Shown here: piece after piece, positions 17,287 through 26,010 of the stretch | How the letters are laid out: the number at the start of each line of letters is the position of its first letter | How positions within the stretch are numbered: position 1 is the first letter of the stretch | Origin: Adhaeribacter soli | GTDB lineage: Bacteria; Bacteroidota; Bacteroidia; Cytophagales; Hymenobacteraceae | Length of the DNA: 64,000 nucleotides | Assembly: GCF_008727925.1 (NCBI RefSeq) | Contig: NZ_VTWT01000002.1 | Span: 124,001-188,000, forward strand | Reading direction: 5' to 3' | Translations under genes and position numbers: made by a program | The notes under the pieces: generated by a model | What the model was told of the DNA's origin: nothing | The model's database searches: none | What the model saw: only the letters and a program-made list of their open reading frames with translations

Positions 17287-17552
17287 TCGTTTTCCTGAAC
17301 TTTCCGCTTAAAATTAAGTTAACCTTTTAATTCCCAAAACCCTCCGCTAAGCTAACAAAGTTAACCCGAACGGCAATTTACTTTTTTTGAGGATAAAAAC
17401 AGAACAGGTTAATTGATGTTTGGAATAAGGTTCTGGTTTGGTTTATTACCGACAACTTAATTTTTCCGGTAAAGCAACTTTTTTTCAGATTTCTACTCAA
17501 AGCATTCTTATAAATACCTAAACCAGTTTTTGAAATTGTTCTTGGCAAATAG

Positions 17553-17596
17553 ATCTCTTTGTAGCGCAGGGTTTAAACCCTGCGCTACAAAGAGAT
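17553..17596. repeat. 44-bp perfect palindrome
   Basis: Two 22-base arms with no spacer, centred on gggtttaaaccc, reading tagcgcagggtttaaaccc to gctacaaagagat. A sister element with the core gggtttaaacccta is at 51078-51113. It lies in a 446-base gap between bdhA and rnhA (divergent promoters) with no coding content. Confidence 0.85.
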
Positions 17597-17700
17597 AACT
17601 TCTACTTTTTTATATAGCCGGCCAAGACTTTGTTCAAGGGTAGCCTTCCGGGTAATAGCATCGGAAAAAATTCAGCCGCAAAGTTTCCTGCCAAATTCCC

Positions 17701-17708
17701 TAACTTTG
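17701..17708 (+). promoter_or_regulatory. Promoter -7 box (TAACTTTG) of rnhA
   Basis: A perfect TAnnTTTG box. It overlaps an in-frame TTG at 17706, which therefore cannot be the translation start. Transcription should begin near 17715, leaving a leader of about 18 bases before the TTG at 17733. Confidence 0.65.
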
Positions 17709-17732
17709 CTCCTTCACCCATCATTTACCACT

Positions 17733-18191
17733 TTGATCGAACTTTTTACCGACGGCTCTTCGCGCGGCAACCCCGGACCGGGCGGCTACGGCGTAATTCT
17801 GCGCTACAAACACCATGTGAAGGAAATTTCACAGGGTTTCCGCAAAACCACCAACAACCGCATGGAATTGCTGGCCGTAATTGTGGGCCTGGAAGCTATT
17901 AAACAGAACGATATTCCGGTAACGGTTTTTTCCGATTCGAAATACGTGGTAGATGCGATTGAGAAAAAATGGGTGTACGGCTGGCAGAAAAAAGGCTTTT
18001 CCGGCAAAGCCAACCCCGATCTCTGGATCAGGTTCCTAAAGGTATATAATCCCAAAATGGTAAAATTTGTCTGGATCAAAGGCCACGCTGGTCACCCGGA
18101 AAACGAGCGGTGCGATGTTTTGGCGGTACAAAGCGCCGAAGGCCCGGACAAACTGATCGACCACGGGTACGAAGCTTCGCTGGCAAAGTAA
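17733..18191 (+). CDS. rnhA: Ribonuclease HI
   Basis: 152 residues from a TTG start, beginning (M)IELFTDGSSRGNPGPGGYG, where most RNase HI proteins begin. The four catalytic acids are visible: Asp in FTDGSS, Glu in NRMELLA, Asp in FSDSKYV and Asp in NERCDVLA. It cuts the RNA strand of RNA-DNA hybrids, for example during removal of replication primers and R-loops. A longer in-frame start at 17706 is rejected because it sits inside the -7 box. Bacterial length (about 150) fits. Confidence 0.93.
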   Translation: MIELFTDGSSRGNPGPGGYGVILRYKHHVKEISQGFRKTTNNRMELLAVIVGLEAIKQNDIPVTVFSDSKYVVDAIEKKWVYGWQKKGFSGKANPDLWIRFLKVYNPKMVKFVWIKGHAGHPENERCDVLAVQSAEGPDKLIDHGYEASLAK

Positions 18192-18316
18192 AGAGAATAA
18201 TAGGACCGGGCGGAACAGGATTGAAGCGGATCTTACTATTACTGGTTAACAAACGGAGGGAATATTTTCCTTTTGAAATTTTTCGGTTAATTTAGTGGTA
18301 CTGAGGATTTAAAGCT

Positions 18317-18589
18317 TTGAGAATTACCGATCGCCATTTTTTCTTCCACAACCTGGCAGCCATTCTTTATAATGCTGCCGCCGGTCTGCTGATTTACAAC
18401 CACAAGCAAGACGTTTATTTGTACACTTCCATGGTGGCTTTGGTGGCAGGTTCACATTTAATTTTTCTGATCTTTACGGCCCTGCTCCGGATCATGAAAA
18501 TCAAATCCATTGGCAATATGGGGTATACCATTCTGGCGGTACTGATGATAAATGTAATTTTCTGGCTGCTTTTGCTGTCTATTTTCTAA
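18317..18589 (+). CDS. Small membrane protein, unknown
   Basis: 90 residues from a TTG start. Three hydrophobic segments (about 9-27, 37-60 and 70-89) with short charged loops ([15 protein letters not shown]). No family recognised. It runs in the same direction as rnhA and the methyltransferase pseudogene but is separated from each by a gap. The start is tentative because the first ATG in frame is well inside the first membrane segments. Confidence 0.6.
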   Translation: MRITDRHFFFHNLAAILYNAAAGLLIYNHKQDVYLYTSMVALVAGSHLIFLIFTALLRIMKIKSIGNMGYTILAVLMINVIFWLLLLSIF

Positions 18590-18615
18590 CGTTTTCAATT
18601 TTCACTTTCCCGGTT

Positions 18616-19326
18616 GTGGCTAATTCTTATTTTCAGTTCAAGCAGTTCCGCATAAACCAGGAGAAAACCGCCATGAAGGTGTGTACCGATTCCTGCGTGC
18701 TGGGCGCCTGGTCCGAAGTGGAAAACGCAAAGCGTATCCTGGACATCGGTACCGGTACGGGCTTACTGGCTTTAATGGCCGCGTAACGCTCCGAAGCCGA
18801 AATTACGGCGGTAGAAATTAATGCCGCGGCAGCGCTACAGGCAGCAGAAAACTTTGCGGCAAGCCCCTGGAAGAACCGTATCGATTTAGCGCAAAAAAGC
18901 CTGCAGGAGTTCGGAAAAAAACAGCCGGAACCCTTCGATGTAATTATCTGCAACCCGCCCTTTTTTCAGGCTTCCCTGAAATCCCCGGTCCAGGCCAGAA
19001 CCATTGCCAAACACACCCAGGAACTTCCTTTCGAAGAGCTGCTGGCTTTTGTAAAGGCCTTTTTAACCCCGGAAGGTACCTACTATTTATTACTCCCTCC
19101 TGCCGAAGCTGAAATTTTCCGGAAGCTGGCAGTAGCAAGCGCCCTTTTTCCGGTTTCCCTTTTACAGCTCTATACCCAGCCCAATGGAAAGCACCTGCGC
19201 ACCATTTACGCGTATGCCTTTCAGGAAAAACCGCTTAAGTCTGAAAACCTGATCATCCGCAATACCGACCAGACTTATACAACTCAGTTTGCCACGCTGT
19301 TGCGGGAATATTACCTGATTTTTTAA
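18616..19326 (+). pseudogene. TrmN6-like tRNA(Val) adenine-37 N6-methyltransferase, broken by an in-frame TAA
   Basis: Read from GTG 18616, the frame gives [20 protein letters not shown], then the SAM motif [15 protein letters not shown], then TAA at 18784 (codon 57), and continues as RSEAEITAVEI with the catalytic NPPFF motif down to the stop at 19324. The whole 236-codon length fits TrmN6 (YfiC), which makes m6A37 in tRNA1-Val. At the TAA the family usually has Gln (AQRS), so one C-to-T change (CAA to TAA) explains it. No other damage is visible, so the change is recent, a sequencing error, or bypassed. Confidence 0.9.
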
Positions 19327-19332
19327 GTAGTC

Positions 19333-19470
19333 GCTATCCTAAATGATTGTCATGTTAAGCGATAGCAAAACAACTCGTAGGCTATTGGTAAAAATGTTAA
19401 ATCTGGCTTTAGTACTGAGAACCGACGAGGTCCTTCGCTATCGCTCAGGATGACAACCATTTAGGACAGC
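19333..19470. repeat. Imperfect inverted repeat, gctatcctaaatg...catttaggacagc
   Basis: The arms of about 36 bases (from 19333 and ending 19470) pair over cctaaatg-ttgtcat and gcgatagc with a few mismatches. It sits between the convergent trmN6 pseudogene and saccharopine dehydrogenase genes. Confidence 0.65.
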
Positions 19471-19478
19471 TTCTAATA

Positions 19479-19515
19479 AAAAAGTCGCCGCTGAAAATTT
19501 CAGCGGCGACTTTTT
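19479..19515. terminator. Bidirectional terminator
   Basis: An 18-bp stem (aaaaagtcgccgctgaaa with its complement) between two convergent genes, with A-run and T-run on the two sides. Confidence 0.8.
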
Positions 19516-19536
19516 CAGCATTTCTGCCTATCATTT

Positions 19537-20889
19537 TTAATGCACTTCTACTTCCAGCGAGGTAACTTCTTCCACGAAATGAATACCGTATTCCACCAGT
19601 TCGTGCATAATTGGTCCGTACACTTCGGCATTGGTTGGAATCACTACGCCTTTGTGATTGATGACGCCCTGCAGGATCAGTTTGGCGGCAATACCAACCG
19701 GCAAGCCAACGGTTTTGGCCATGGCTGTGTGTACTTCATCTTCCCCTAAAACCACCATGCTGGAGGTTAAGCGTTTTTTGCGGCCCTGGAATTCATACTC
19801 GAAAATGTGTTGCATCACGATCATGTCTTTGTCGCCGGGGCTCAGGTTCCATTTGTTTACCAGTAGCTTTTCAATTACCTGCGCCGGGCTGGCATCTTCC
19901 AAACCAATAGCCTCTTCCCCGAACAAGCCGAGCCAGGAAAGTTTGTACATGATATCGCTGTCCGGCGAAAGGCCTAAATAAGCGGCTACCCTTTCGGCCA
20001 GCGAGGCGCCTTCTACGGAAGCCGGAACATAAGCTTCGGTAAACTGGGCGTAGGTCATGGTCCGGGAACTTTCCAGCTTGTAGGTATCGTCCGTTAAGCC
20101 CAGTTGCACCAGCGCGTTCCAGGCTTCGCAATAACCTTTGCGGCGGAAGGTGCCCCGGAGAATGGTATCGATCTTTTCCAGGCCGTACGGCTCGCGGTAG
20201 CTGATGGAATCGCGGTTAGCGTAGCCCTCAAATTCGCCGTACTCGAGCACATTAAAGGTTTCGGTGCTGGCAAATAAGCGGTGGTAAGGAATGTATTTAT
20301 ACGCGCCGTTTTCCAGGTATTTGGCTGTGCCCTGTCCGGCTACCACTACGTTGCGCGGGTTCCAGGTAATTTTGTAATTCCAGGGGTTATTATCCGATTC
20401 CGGGGCAATTAAGCCGCCGGTGTACGATTTGAACGAAGTAATAAAGCCGCCCTTTTCTTTAATGTGATGAATTACGTGCATGGCCGACATGTGGTCGATG
20501 CCGGGATCGAGGCCGCATTCCATCAGAAACGTCAGGCCTTTGGCTTCAGCTTCGGCGTGCAGGGCTTTAATTTCCGGCGACACATACGAAGCCGTGATCA
20601 TATTTTTTCCCTGCTTCAGGCACTCATTGGCTACATGAATATGGAACATGGCCGGCAACAGAGAAATTACCAGATCGGCTTTGGCTACTTCCGAAAACCG
20701 CTGCTGCTCATCGAAAATATCGAACGCAATGGCCTTGGCAAACGGATGCGGTTTTAAAGAGGCTACTAAATGATCTACAGAAATATCGCCAATGGTCAGG
20801 GTCCAGTTTTGTTCGGCTGCGTTGCGCAACAAATAAGAAATAAGCACTGAAGCCGAACGGCCGGCGCCTAAAAGCAGGATATGTTTCAT
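19537..20889 (-). CDS. Saccharopine dehydrogenase family protein (LYS9-like)
   Basis: 450 residues beginning MKHILLLGAGRSASVLISYLL, a dinucleotide-binding GxGxxG motif. MECGLDPGIDHMSAMHVI, SYTGGLIAPESDNNPWNYKITW and the C-terminal domain match glutamate-forming saccharopine dehydrogenases. That enzyme works in the alpha-aminoadipate lysine pathway or in lysine breakdown; which one applies here is not shown. The longer open frame upstream (to 21042) is rejected because the nucleotide-binding motif must be near the N-terminus and the extension runs into cdd. Divergent from cdd. Cytoplasmic. Confidence 0.9.
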   Translation of the reverse strand: MKHILLLGAGRSASVLISYLLRNAAEQNWTLTIGDISVDHLVASLKPHPFAKAIAFDIFDEQQRFSEVAKADLVISLLPAMFHIHVANECLKQGKNMITASYVSPEIKALHAEAEAKGLTFLMECGLDPGIDHMSAMHVIHHIKEKGGFITSFKSYTGGLIAPESDNNPWNYKITWNPRNVVVAGQGTAKYLENGAYKYIPYHRLFASTETFNVLEYGEFEGYANRDSISYREPYGLEKIDTILRGTFRRKGYCEAWNALVQLGLTDDTYKLESSRTMTYAQFTEAYVPASVEGASLAERVAAYLGLSPDSDIMYKLSWLGLFGEEAIGLEDASPAQVIEKLLVNKWNLSPGDKDMIVMQHIFEYEFQGRKKRLTSSMVVLGEDEVHTAMAKTVGLPVGIAAKLILQGVINHKGVVIPTNAEVYGPIMHELVEYGIHFVEEVTSLEVEVH

Positions 20890-20969
20890 CTTGAGGTCGG
20901 TTATTTGCCGAAAATTAGCATTTTCCGGCGCCTTGCCCAAACTAAAACTTGTAATCTCGAAATAAACTG

Positions 20970-20977
20970 TTACTTTT
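20970..20977 (+). promoter_or_regulatory. Putative -7 box (TACTTTTA) of cdd
   Basis: One mismatch to TAnnTTTG, 34 bases before the cdd ATG, in the divergent cdd/saccharopine dehydrogenase region. Confidence 0.4.
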
Positions 20978-21011
20978 AACGCCCTTTTTACTACTATTTT
21001 AAGAAACGGCC

Positions 21012-21503
21012 ATGGCCAGACCATTAAATATAAATATTTCAATTGAAGTTTTAACTTCCGAAAACGAGCTAACCGCGCCGGAAAAACGTGCCTGGGACAA
21101 AGCCAAGGAGGCTACCAATAATGCCTACGCGCCTTATTCGAATTTCCTGGTAGGCGCTGCTCTTTTACTCGAAGACGGTACCATTCACATCGGCAACAAC
21201 CAGGAAAATGCTGCTTATCCTTCCGGCTTATGCGCCGAGCGCACGGCACTGTTCGGCAAAAGCGCCGTTCTGCCCGATATGCCCATCGAACTGATTGCCG
21301 TAGCAGCCCGCAAAGCCGGCACCGAAGCTTTCCTATGCGGTTCACCCTGCGGCGGCTGCCGTCAGGTAATGACCGAGTACGAAAACCGCCAGGGCAAACC
21401 TATTAAGATCCTTCTTCAAGGGAAAGGCACTGAAATATACCGCCTGGCTTCCGTTTCGGACTTACTGCCGATGCAGTTTTCGAAAATGGATCTGCTGGGT
21501 TAG
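21012..21503 (+). CDS. cdd: Cytidine deaminase
   Basis: 163 residues. The zinc-site motifs CAERTAL (Cys plus catalytic Glu) and PCGGCRQ (two Cys) are both present, as is the AYAPYSNFLVGAAL substrate loop. It converts cytidine and deoxycytidine to uridine and deoxyuridine in pyrimidine salvage. It belongs to the homotetrameric short form, though with about 25 extra N-terminal residues, as is common in Bacteroidota. Divergent from saccharopine dehydrogenase with a short shared promoter region. Confidence 0.95.
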   Translation: MARPLNINISIEVLTSENELTAPEKRAWDKAKEATNNAYAPYSNFLVGAALLLEDGTIHIGNNQENAAYPSGLCAERTALFGKSAVLPDMPIELIAVAARKAGTEAFLCGSPCGGCRQVMTEYENRQGKPIKILLQGKGTEIYRLASVSDLLPMQFSKMDLLG

Positions 21504-21506
21504 AGG

Positions 21507-21543
21507 GTTGGTATTTGGAAATTAGTATCTGGTATCTGGTACA
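21507..21543. repeat. Word repeat (ggtatttgg / agtatctgg / tatctgg)
   Basis: Imperfect short tandem repetition of tatctggtatctggtac right after the cdd stop codon. One of the gene-hugging word repeats. Confidence 0.5.
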
Positions 21544-21640
21544 GGGCAAAAGTGAAGTTCTTAGCATTTGAAGAAATTGTCTTTGGCCTCCCAACCCGGC
21601 CTTTGTTTGTGTTTCTCACCATTGCGTTCTGACTAAGAGA

Positions 21641-21802
21641 ATTGGGTCATCCCGAACGAATTTGAGGGAACCATCGCATACCGAATCTGAACGAAAGGCA
21701 TTTATTACAGCTACGCTGGGTCCTTTCGACTCCCATCTCAGGAATGCTCAAATGCCATAGTAGTAACCAATAGTTTCTTCGACAGGCTCAGAATGACGCA
21801 AA
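21641..21802. repeat. Inverted repeat of the gtcatcccga / tcagaatgac family
   Basis: Arms around 21641-21673 and 21768-21802. The right arm (cttcgacaggctcagaatga) is the reverse complement of the left arm of the element at 14971. The gap 21504-21892 has no gene. Confidence 0.55.
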
Positions 21803-21892
21803 CTTTACTTAAGTTGTGACATTGGGTGAGTTACTGGTTATTTCTGCAAATTTACTGCAAATTCACCGTTTCAAACCAGCAATCGTCAGGGC

Positions 21893-22543
21893 ATGAAAGC
21901 TTTCAATTTTTCCGTTACCCGCACCGCCAACGTATACCAGCTTGGTGAATTCTCTGCAGAAACCGAAACGCTTTGGGTGGTATGCCACGGCTACGGCCAG
22001 CGGGCCGATTATTTTCTCCGTCATTTCCAGGGTCTGGATACCGGCAAGAATGTAATTGTTGCGCCAGAAGGACTGTCGCGGTTTTACCGGGAAGGTTACT
22101 CCGGACACGTAGGCGCCAGTTGGATGACCAAATACAACCGTGAAGCCGAAATTCACGATTACGTAAATTACCTCAATCAGCTTTTCGAAAGTTTAAAACC
22201 GGAATTTCCTGCTGATCTGAAAGTGAATATATTGGGTTTTTCACAAGGTGGCGCCACCGTTTGCCGCTGGCTGACCGCCGGAAAAATTCCTTGCACCCGC
22301 CTGATCTTATGGGCAGCCGCTTTTCCGGAAGATATGAATTTCGATTTTTCGCTGGAAATGCTGAAGCAAACTAATATTGTGATGGTATACGGTACGGAAG
22401 ACGAACTGATCTCGAAAGAAATGCCGGAAAAGCAGTACGAGCTGCTGCGATCCTACGGCATAACGCCCCAACTGGTAAGCTTCACCGGCGGCCACAAACT
22501 GGATGCAGAAATCCTGCGGCAACTGGACCTGGGAATAATTTAG
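21893..22543 (+). CDS. Alpha/beta hydrolase, phospholipase/carboxylesterase type
   Basis: 216 residues with WVVCHGYGQRADYF (oxyanion region), GFSQGGAT (nucleophile Ser), GTEDELI (Asp) and GGHKLD (His). This is the pattern of the YpfH/acyl-protein thioesterase-like group, serine esterases of about 210-220 residues. The substrate is unknown. No signal peptide, so cytoplasmic. The stop codon TAG is the first unit of a seven-base tandem repeat. Confidence 0.88.
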   Translation: MKAFNFSVTRTANVYQLGEFSAETETLWVVCHGYGQRADYFLRHFQGLDTGKNVIVAPEGLSRFYREGYSGHVGASWMTKYNREAEIHDYVNYLNQLFESLKPEFPADLKVNILGFSQGGATVCRWLTAGKIPCTRLILWAAAFPEDMNFDFSLEMLKQTNIVMVYGTEDELISKEMPEKQYELLRSYGITPQLVSFTGGHKLDAEILRQLDLGII

Positions 22544-22594
22544 TGATTAGTGATTAGTGATTAGTGATTAGTGATTAGTGATTAGTGATTAGTG
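22541..22594. repeat. Seven-base tandem repeat (tagtgat)
   Basis: About 7.5 nearly perfect units of tagtgat, beginning at the esterase stop codon. Simple tandem repeat without spacers, so not CRISPR. Confidence 0.85.
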
Positions 22595-22686
22595 GGTACT
22601 CGTTTTGGCAGCAAGGTTTCATTAAAAAGGGCCTTTTTCGAAAATAATTCCTCAAATTCCCCTTCCCAGTTTACCCATTTCTAAAT

Positions 22687-22753
22687 TTGCTCATTCCCAC
22701 ATTAGCACATTTTTTAATTGCCTCATTAGCACATTAAAAAATTAGCACATTAC
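22687..22753. repeat. Word repeat (ttagcacatt) at the 3' end of the VOC gene
   Basis: The words attagcacatt / cattagcacatta occur four times imperfectly and run into the VOC stop codon. The same word occurs at 2486-2519 before ndpA. Confidence 0.6.
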
Positions 22754-23142
22754 CTCTCCCACATCCCGGTCATTACCACTTCCAGCAAATGGTTGTCAGG
22801 GTCGCGGAAGTAGAAGGATTTGGTGTTGTTGGGCCATTCGTGTTCGTGCTCAATTTCAATCCCTAAGGCCTTAATAATTACTTTTTCATCTTCGTAGCGG
22901 TCTCGGGCCACTTCAAAAGCTACGTGCAGGTTTCCGGAACCGAAATGCCCGGGTAGGTGATTCCCCTTTTTAGAAGCTTCCGGAATAAAACAAAGCAATA
23001 CCGATGTGCCGACCCGGAAAAATACGTGGCGGTTCTCGACTTCCCCAATAATTTCCAGCCCCAGTTTGCCCGCATAAAATTGCCGCGTAGCATCCAGGTC
23101 TTTCACGTACAGGCAGGTTTCTTTTATCTGCAGAAATTCCAC
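22750..23142 (-). CDS. VOC (glyoxalase/dioxygenase-like) protein
   Basis: 130 residues from a GTG start. The VOC pattern is seen twice, as expected for a beta-alpha-beta-beta-beta pair: ETCLYVKDLDATRQFYAGKLG, and FRDPDNHLLEVVM with the metal Glu. His in NLHVAFEV and the N-terminal region could complete the metal site. The family covers glyoxalase I, extradiol dioxygenases and fosfomycin-resistance enzymes; this one is not assigned. Word repeats (taatgattaatgg) lie directly upstream of the start. Confidence 0.85.
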   Translation of the reverse strand: MEFLQIKETCLYVKDLDATRQFYAGKLGLEIIGEVENRHVFFRVGTSVLLCFIPEASKKGNHLPGHFGSGNLHVAFEVARDRYEDEKVIIKALGIEIEHEHEWPNNTKSFYFRDPDNHLLEVVMTGMWER

Positions 23143-23147
23143 GAACT

Positions 23148-23317
23148 AATGATTAATGGTTAATGAATAATGATTAATAAACTGAAATTTTTGGAAAGGG
23201 TTCTGAAAGGCCAGTGTTTAGCTCGGAATAAATCTTCTGACGATCCAAAGTTTCCGAAAAAATGTAATTTCAGAAGGATTATTAATCATTAACCATTATT
23301 CATTAACCATTATTCAT
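23148..23317. repeat. Word repeats (taatgattaatggttaatg) forming an inverted pair
   Basis: Block 23148-23178 reads taatgattaatgg-ttaatgaat, and block 23276-23317 is its inverse (ttcattaaccattattcat). The second block contains the last codons and the stop of the cytochrome gene. Confidence 0.7.
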
Positions 23318-25246
23318 AGCTTCCTCTACCCTGCTTTTCAGCTCTTTGTAGGTACTGTTTTGGGGGAATTTGCGGATGAGGTTGTTTAGTTCGCTGAGGC
23401 CTTGCTGGAAGTTTCCGGTTTGCAGCAGCAGGTTGATGCGGTTTTCGTAGGCGCGGATGTAGTTGGGGTCGGAAAGAATGGCTTTGTTGGTTAAGGCCAT
23501 GGCCTGTTGGTAATCGCCGTTCTGCATGTACAGGAAACCGAGGTTCAGCAAAGCGCGTTTGTACAGGGGTTGCATCTGCAAGACCTGCTGGTAGTTTTCT
23601 TCGGCCAGTTGTTTTTGCTCAAAATTGTCGTAAAGCTCGGCCAGCTGCATCCGGAAATCTAAGTTGGCTGGCGCCAGTTGCGTACTTTTTTGGGCAAAGC
23701 TTATAGCCTTTTGCGGCTCGTTCTTAAATAGCTGGGAAAGGTAAAATGCTGTGTACGGGTTGGAGATCTGGTCCGGGGTAAGATTATGCCATTCCGGTTG
23801 CGGAGTTGTTTGTTGCAGGTAAGCCAGTTTTATCTGGTCGTCCAGATCAAGGTTCTTCTGGAACTGCACGATCCGCGCCAGGTATTCCGGGTTTTGTTCC
23901 TGCTGCTCGAAATAAAGCATATTGGCCAGGATATGGCTCCGGTCCGAATCAGTCAGGTTTTCGTTGGAAGTGAAGCTCTTAAACGAAACCAGCTTGTTTT
24001 TGGAAACGGTTATCGGTTGGGTTTCGGGCTTCTTCCGGATAAAATGATCGGTGCTCGATACGTGCGGGATGTCGGTGGTGCCGGATTTAGGCATGTGGCA
24101 GGTTACGCAGTTTTTGCCCTCCAGCTTTACGTTCTTGTGCGGATCGATCAGTTTTTTGGGTTCGTGGCAGCCCTGGCATTTCTCATCGTAGAACAGCAAC
24201 GAATTTCCTTTCAGGGCTTTGTGCGGATCGTGGCAGGTATTGCAGGTGAGCTTTTCGCCCGAACCAATAAAGCAGGGGCTTTGCTGCAAACGCTCGGCGT
24301 GCGAAGCAAAACCGAATTCCGGCGTATTCATGCTGGCAACCGGAATAAACACTTCGGCAAAACTGGCCAGGGGCATTCCCGGCCGGAAATCTACCAGGTT
24401 CTTATTTGGTTTGGGTACCGTTATCCCTTCCAGGTGGCACTGGCGGCATACATCGAACTGCAGCTGCACCGGTAGGTTTCTGGGGTTCACAATACTGTAG
24501 TCGATGCTGTTTTTGATGCTTTCTTTCGAACCGGCCTGCATCAGCTTCACGTGGGCTTCGCCGGGGCCGTGGCATTTTTCGCAACTGATGCCCAACCCTA
24601 CCGTGGTGAATTTGTTAACCGAGTTTGCTACGAACTGGCTGCCGGAATTGTGGCATTCCATGCATTGCTGCCCGATGGTGCGGTTGAAGCCCGTATTGTG
24701 GCCGTTTTCATAACCCGGACTCAGGTCCCAGATCTTTTTGCCCACGTACCAGGTAAGGGGCATTTCATAAAAGTAGCCGTTTATTTCGTAAAGGTAGGTG
24801 CGCGTCTGGTTGCCGGAACCAATTACGTAATCCACTTTTTCAGCCCGGTAGTGTACCGTATCGCGCCCCTGCAACCGGAATTCGGCGATGTACATATCCG
24901 GGCCACGCCAGAAAGCACGGTAACTAAGATCGGAGAATTTATCGTAAACCGGTTTGGCCTCGAAATTCTCGATAATATTGTCGCGCGAAGGAACATGAAA
25001 AGAACGCCCTTTGCCGGTTTCGAGGTAGGACTGGTAAATATCCTGGTGGCAGCTCACACAGCTTTTCATGCCGGTGTAATGCACCTCCGGACTGTGGTTT
25101 AAGTAAGGCGATTGCGCGGCAGCCGTTTTTTCTTCGCTTTTGCTATCGTTTTGCGAACAGCCAATAAAAATACAGGCCGAAAAAAACAGGATCACCGTTA
25201 GTAAAACCGCCCACTGCCTGGAACTCCACTTCAGCCCAGCCTTCAT
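23303..25246 (-). CDS. Seven-haem cytochrome c lipoprotein with TPR repeats
   Basis: 647 residues. The lipobox is FIGC at about residue 30. Seven CxxCH haem sites follow in order (CVSCH, CMECH, CEKCH, CRQCH, CNTCH, CQGCH, CVTCH), with the c554/hydroxylamine-like spacing. The C-terminal third (about 480-640) is TPR (LAELYDNFEQKQLAEENYQQVL, ALLNLGFLYMQNGDYQQAM). A periplasmic electron-transfer protein is inferred, with TPR for protein contacts. The partner oxidase or reductase is not in the window. It ends MNNG-stop, encoded by the word repeat around 23303. Next upstream is an SDR gene, 2 bases away, so the two are likely co-transcribed. Confidence 0.9.
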   Translation of the reverse strand: MKAGLKWSSRQWAVLLTVILFFSACIFIGCSQNDSKSEEKTAAAQSPYLNHSPEVHYTGMKSCVSCHQDIYQSYLETGKGRSFHVPSRDNIIENFEAKPVYDKFSDLSYRAFWRGPDMYIAEFRLQGRDTVHYRAEKVDYVIGSGNQTRTYLYEINGYFYEMPLTWYVGKKIWDLSPGYENGHNTGFNRTIGQQCMECHNSGSQFVANSVNKFTTVGLGISCEKCHGPGEAHVKLMQAGSKESIKNSIDYSIVNPRNLPVQLQFDVCRQCHLEGITVPKPNKNLVDFRPGMPLASFAEVFIPVASMNTPEFGFASHAERLQQSPCFIGSGEKLTCNTCHDPHKALKGNSLLFYDEKCQGCHEPKKLIDPHKNVKLEGKNCVTCHMPKSGTTDIPHVSSTDHFIRKKPETQPITVSKNKLVSFKSFTSNENLTDSDRSHILANMLYFEQQEQNPEYLARIVQFQKNLDLDDQIKLAYLQQTTPQPEWHNLTPDQISNPYTAFYLSQLFKNEPQKAISFAQKSTQLAPANLDFRMQLAELYDNFEQKQLAEENYQQVLQMQPLYKRALLNLGFLYMQNGDYQQAMALTNKAILSDPNYIRAYENRINLLLQTGNFQQGLSELNNLIRKFPQNSTYKELKSRVEEAMNNG

Positions 25247-25248
25247 GT

Positions 25249-26001
25249 TTATTTCCGGAAATTAATGGCGGCGCTGGCCTGGGCTGCCGGGAACACAACA
25301 ATGTCGGCCAGGTTTACGTGCGCCGGACGCGTTACTACAAACAAAATAATATCGGCAATGTCTTCGGCTTTTAAAACCTCGATGCCTTTATACGTGGCCG
25401 CTGCCCGCTCTTTGTCGCCTTTAAAGCGCACTTCCGAAAATTCGGTTTCCACCATGCCCGGATTAATTTCCGAAACCAGAATGCCTTCCCGGTTCAGATC
25501 GATGCGCATGGCCTGGGAAATAGCATCTACCGCAAATTTAGAAGCGCAATACACATTTCCGTTCGGGTAAACTTCTTTGCCGGCTATAGAACCGATGTTG
25601 ATGATGCGGCCGCTTTTGCGCGTGATCATGCCCGGAATAATTTCCCGGCTCACGTACAGCAAACCCTTCACATTAATATCGATCATCATGTCCCAATCGT
25701 CGGTATCGCCGTCCTGAATGGCGCTTAACCCGTGGGCATTGCCGGCATTGTTCACCAGAATATCGATCGCTTTCCATTCCTCCGGGAGGCTCTGAATGGC
25801 TTCTTTTACCGCAACTTTATCGCGTACGTCAAATTCGAGGGTATACACCTGCCCTTCCGGCAATTCCTGCTTTAATTCTTCAAAGCGTTCGGTGCGGCGA
25901 CCGGCGGCAATTATCCGGAAGCCATTTTTCCCTAAAAGCAAAGCAGTAGCGCGGCCAATGCCCGAAGTAGCGCCGGTAATAAAAACGGTACGGTTATTCA
26001 T
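25249..26001 (-). CDS. SDR family NADP-dependent dehydrogenase (YdfG-like)
   Basis: 250 residues with TGATSGIGRATAL, NNAG, IGSIAG and YCASK. The pattern (GRRTERFEEL, VSEINPGMVETEFSEVRFKGD) fits the YdfG 3-hydroxy-acid/serine dehydrogenase group, which uses NADP (Arg-Arg after beta2). The substrate is not settled. It ends 2 bases before the cytochrome gene and starts 9 bases after the PorT gene ends, so porT, this SDR and the cytochrome may share a transcript with ubiE. Confidence 0.88.
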   Translation of the reverse strand: MNNRTVFITGATSGIGRATALLLGKNGFRIIAAGRRTERFEELKQELPEGQVYTLEFDVRDKVAVKEAIQSLPEEWKAIDILVNNAGNAHGLSAIQDGDTDDWDMMIDINVKGLLYVSREIIPGMITRKSGRIINIGSIAGKEVYPNGNVYCASKFAVDAISQAMRIDLNREGILVSEINPGMVETEFSEVRFKGDKERAAATYKGIEVLKAEDIADIILFVVTRPAHVNLADIVVFPAAQASAAINFRK

Positions 26002-26010
26002 GAAAAAAGC

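Noticed and set aside
17706-17735. Upstream TTG start for RNase HI
   Set aside because: The TTG lies inside the TAACTTTG promoter box, and the family starts at the next TTG.
20890-21042. N-terminal extension of saccharopine dehydrogenase
   Set aside because: It overlaps the cdd start and does not look like the family; the nucleotide-binding motif begins at the later Met.
22541-22594. Possible CRISPR array
   Set aside because: Units are 7 bases with no spacers; this is a simple tandem repeat.
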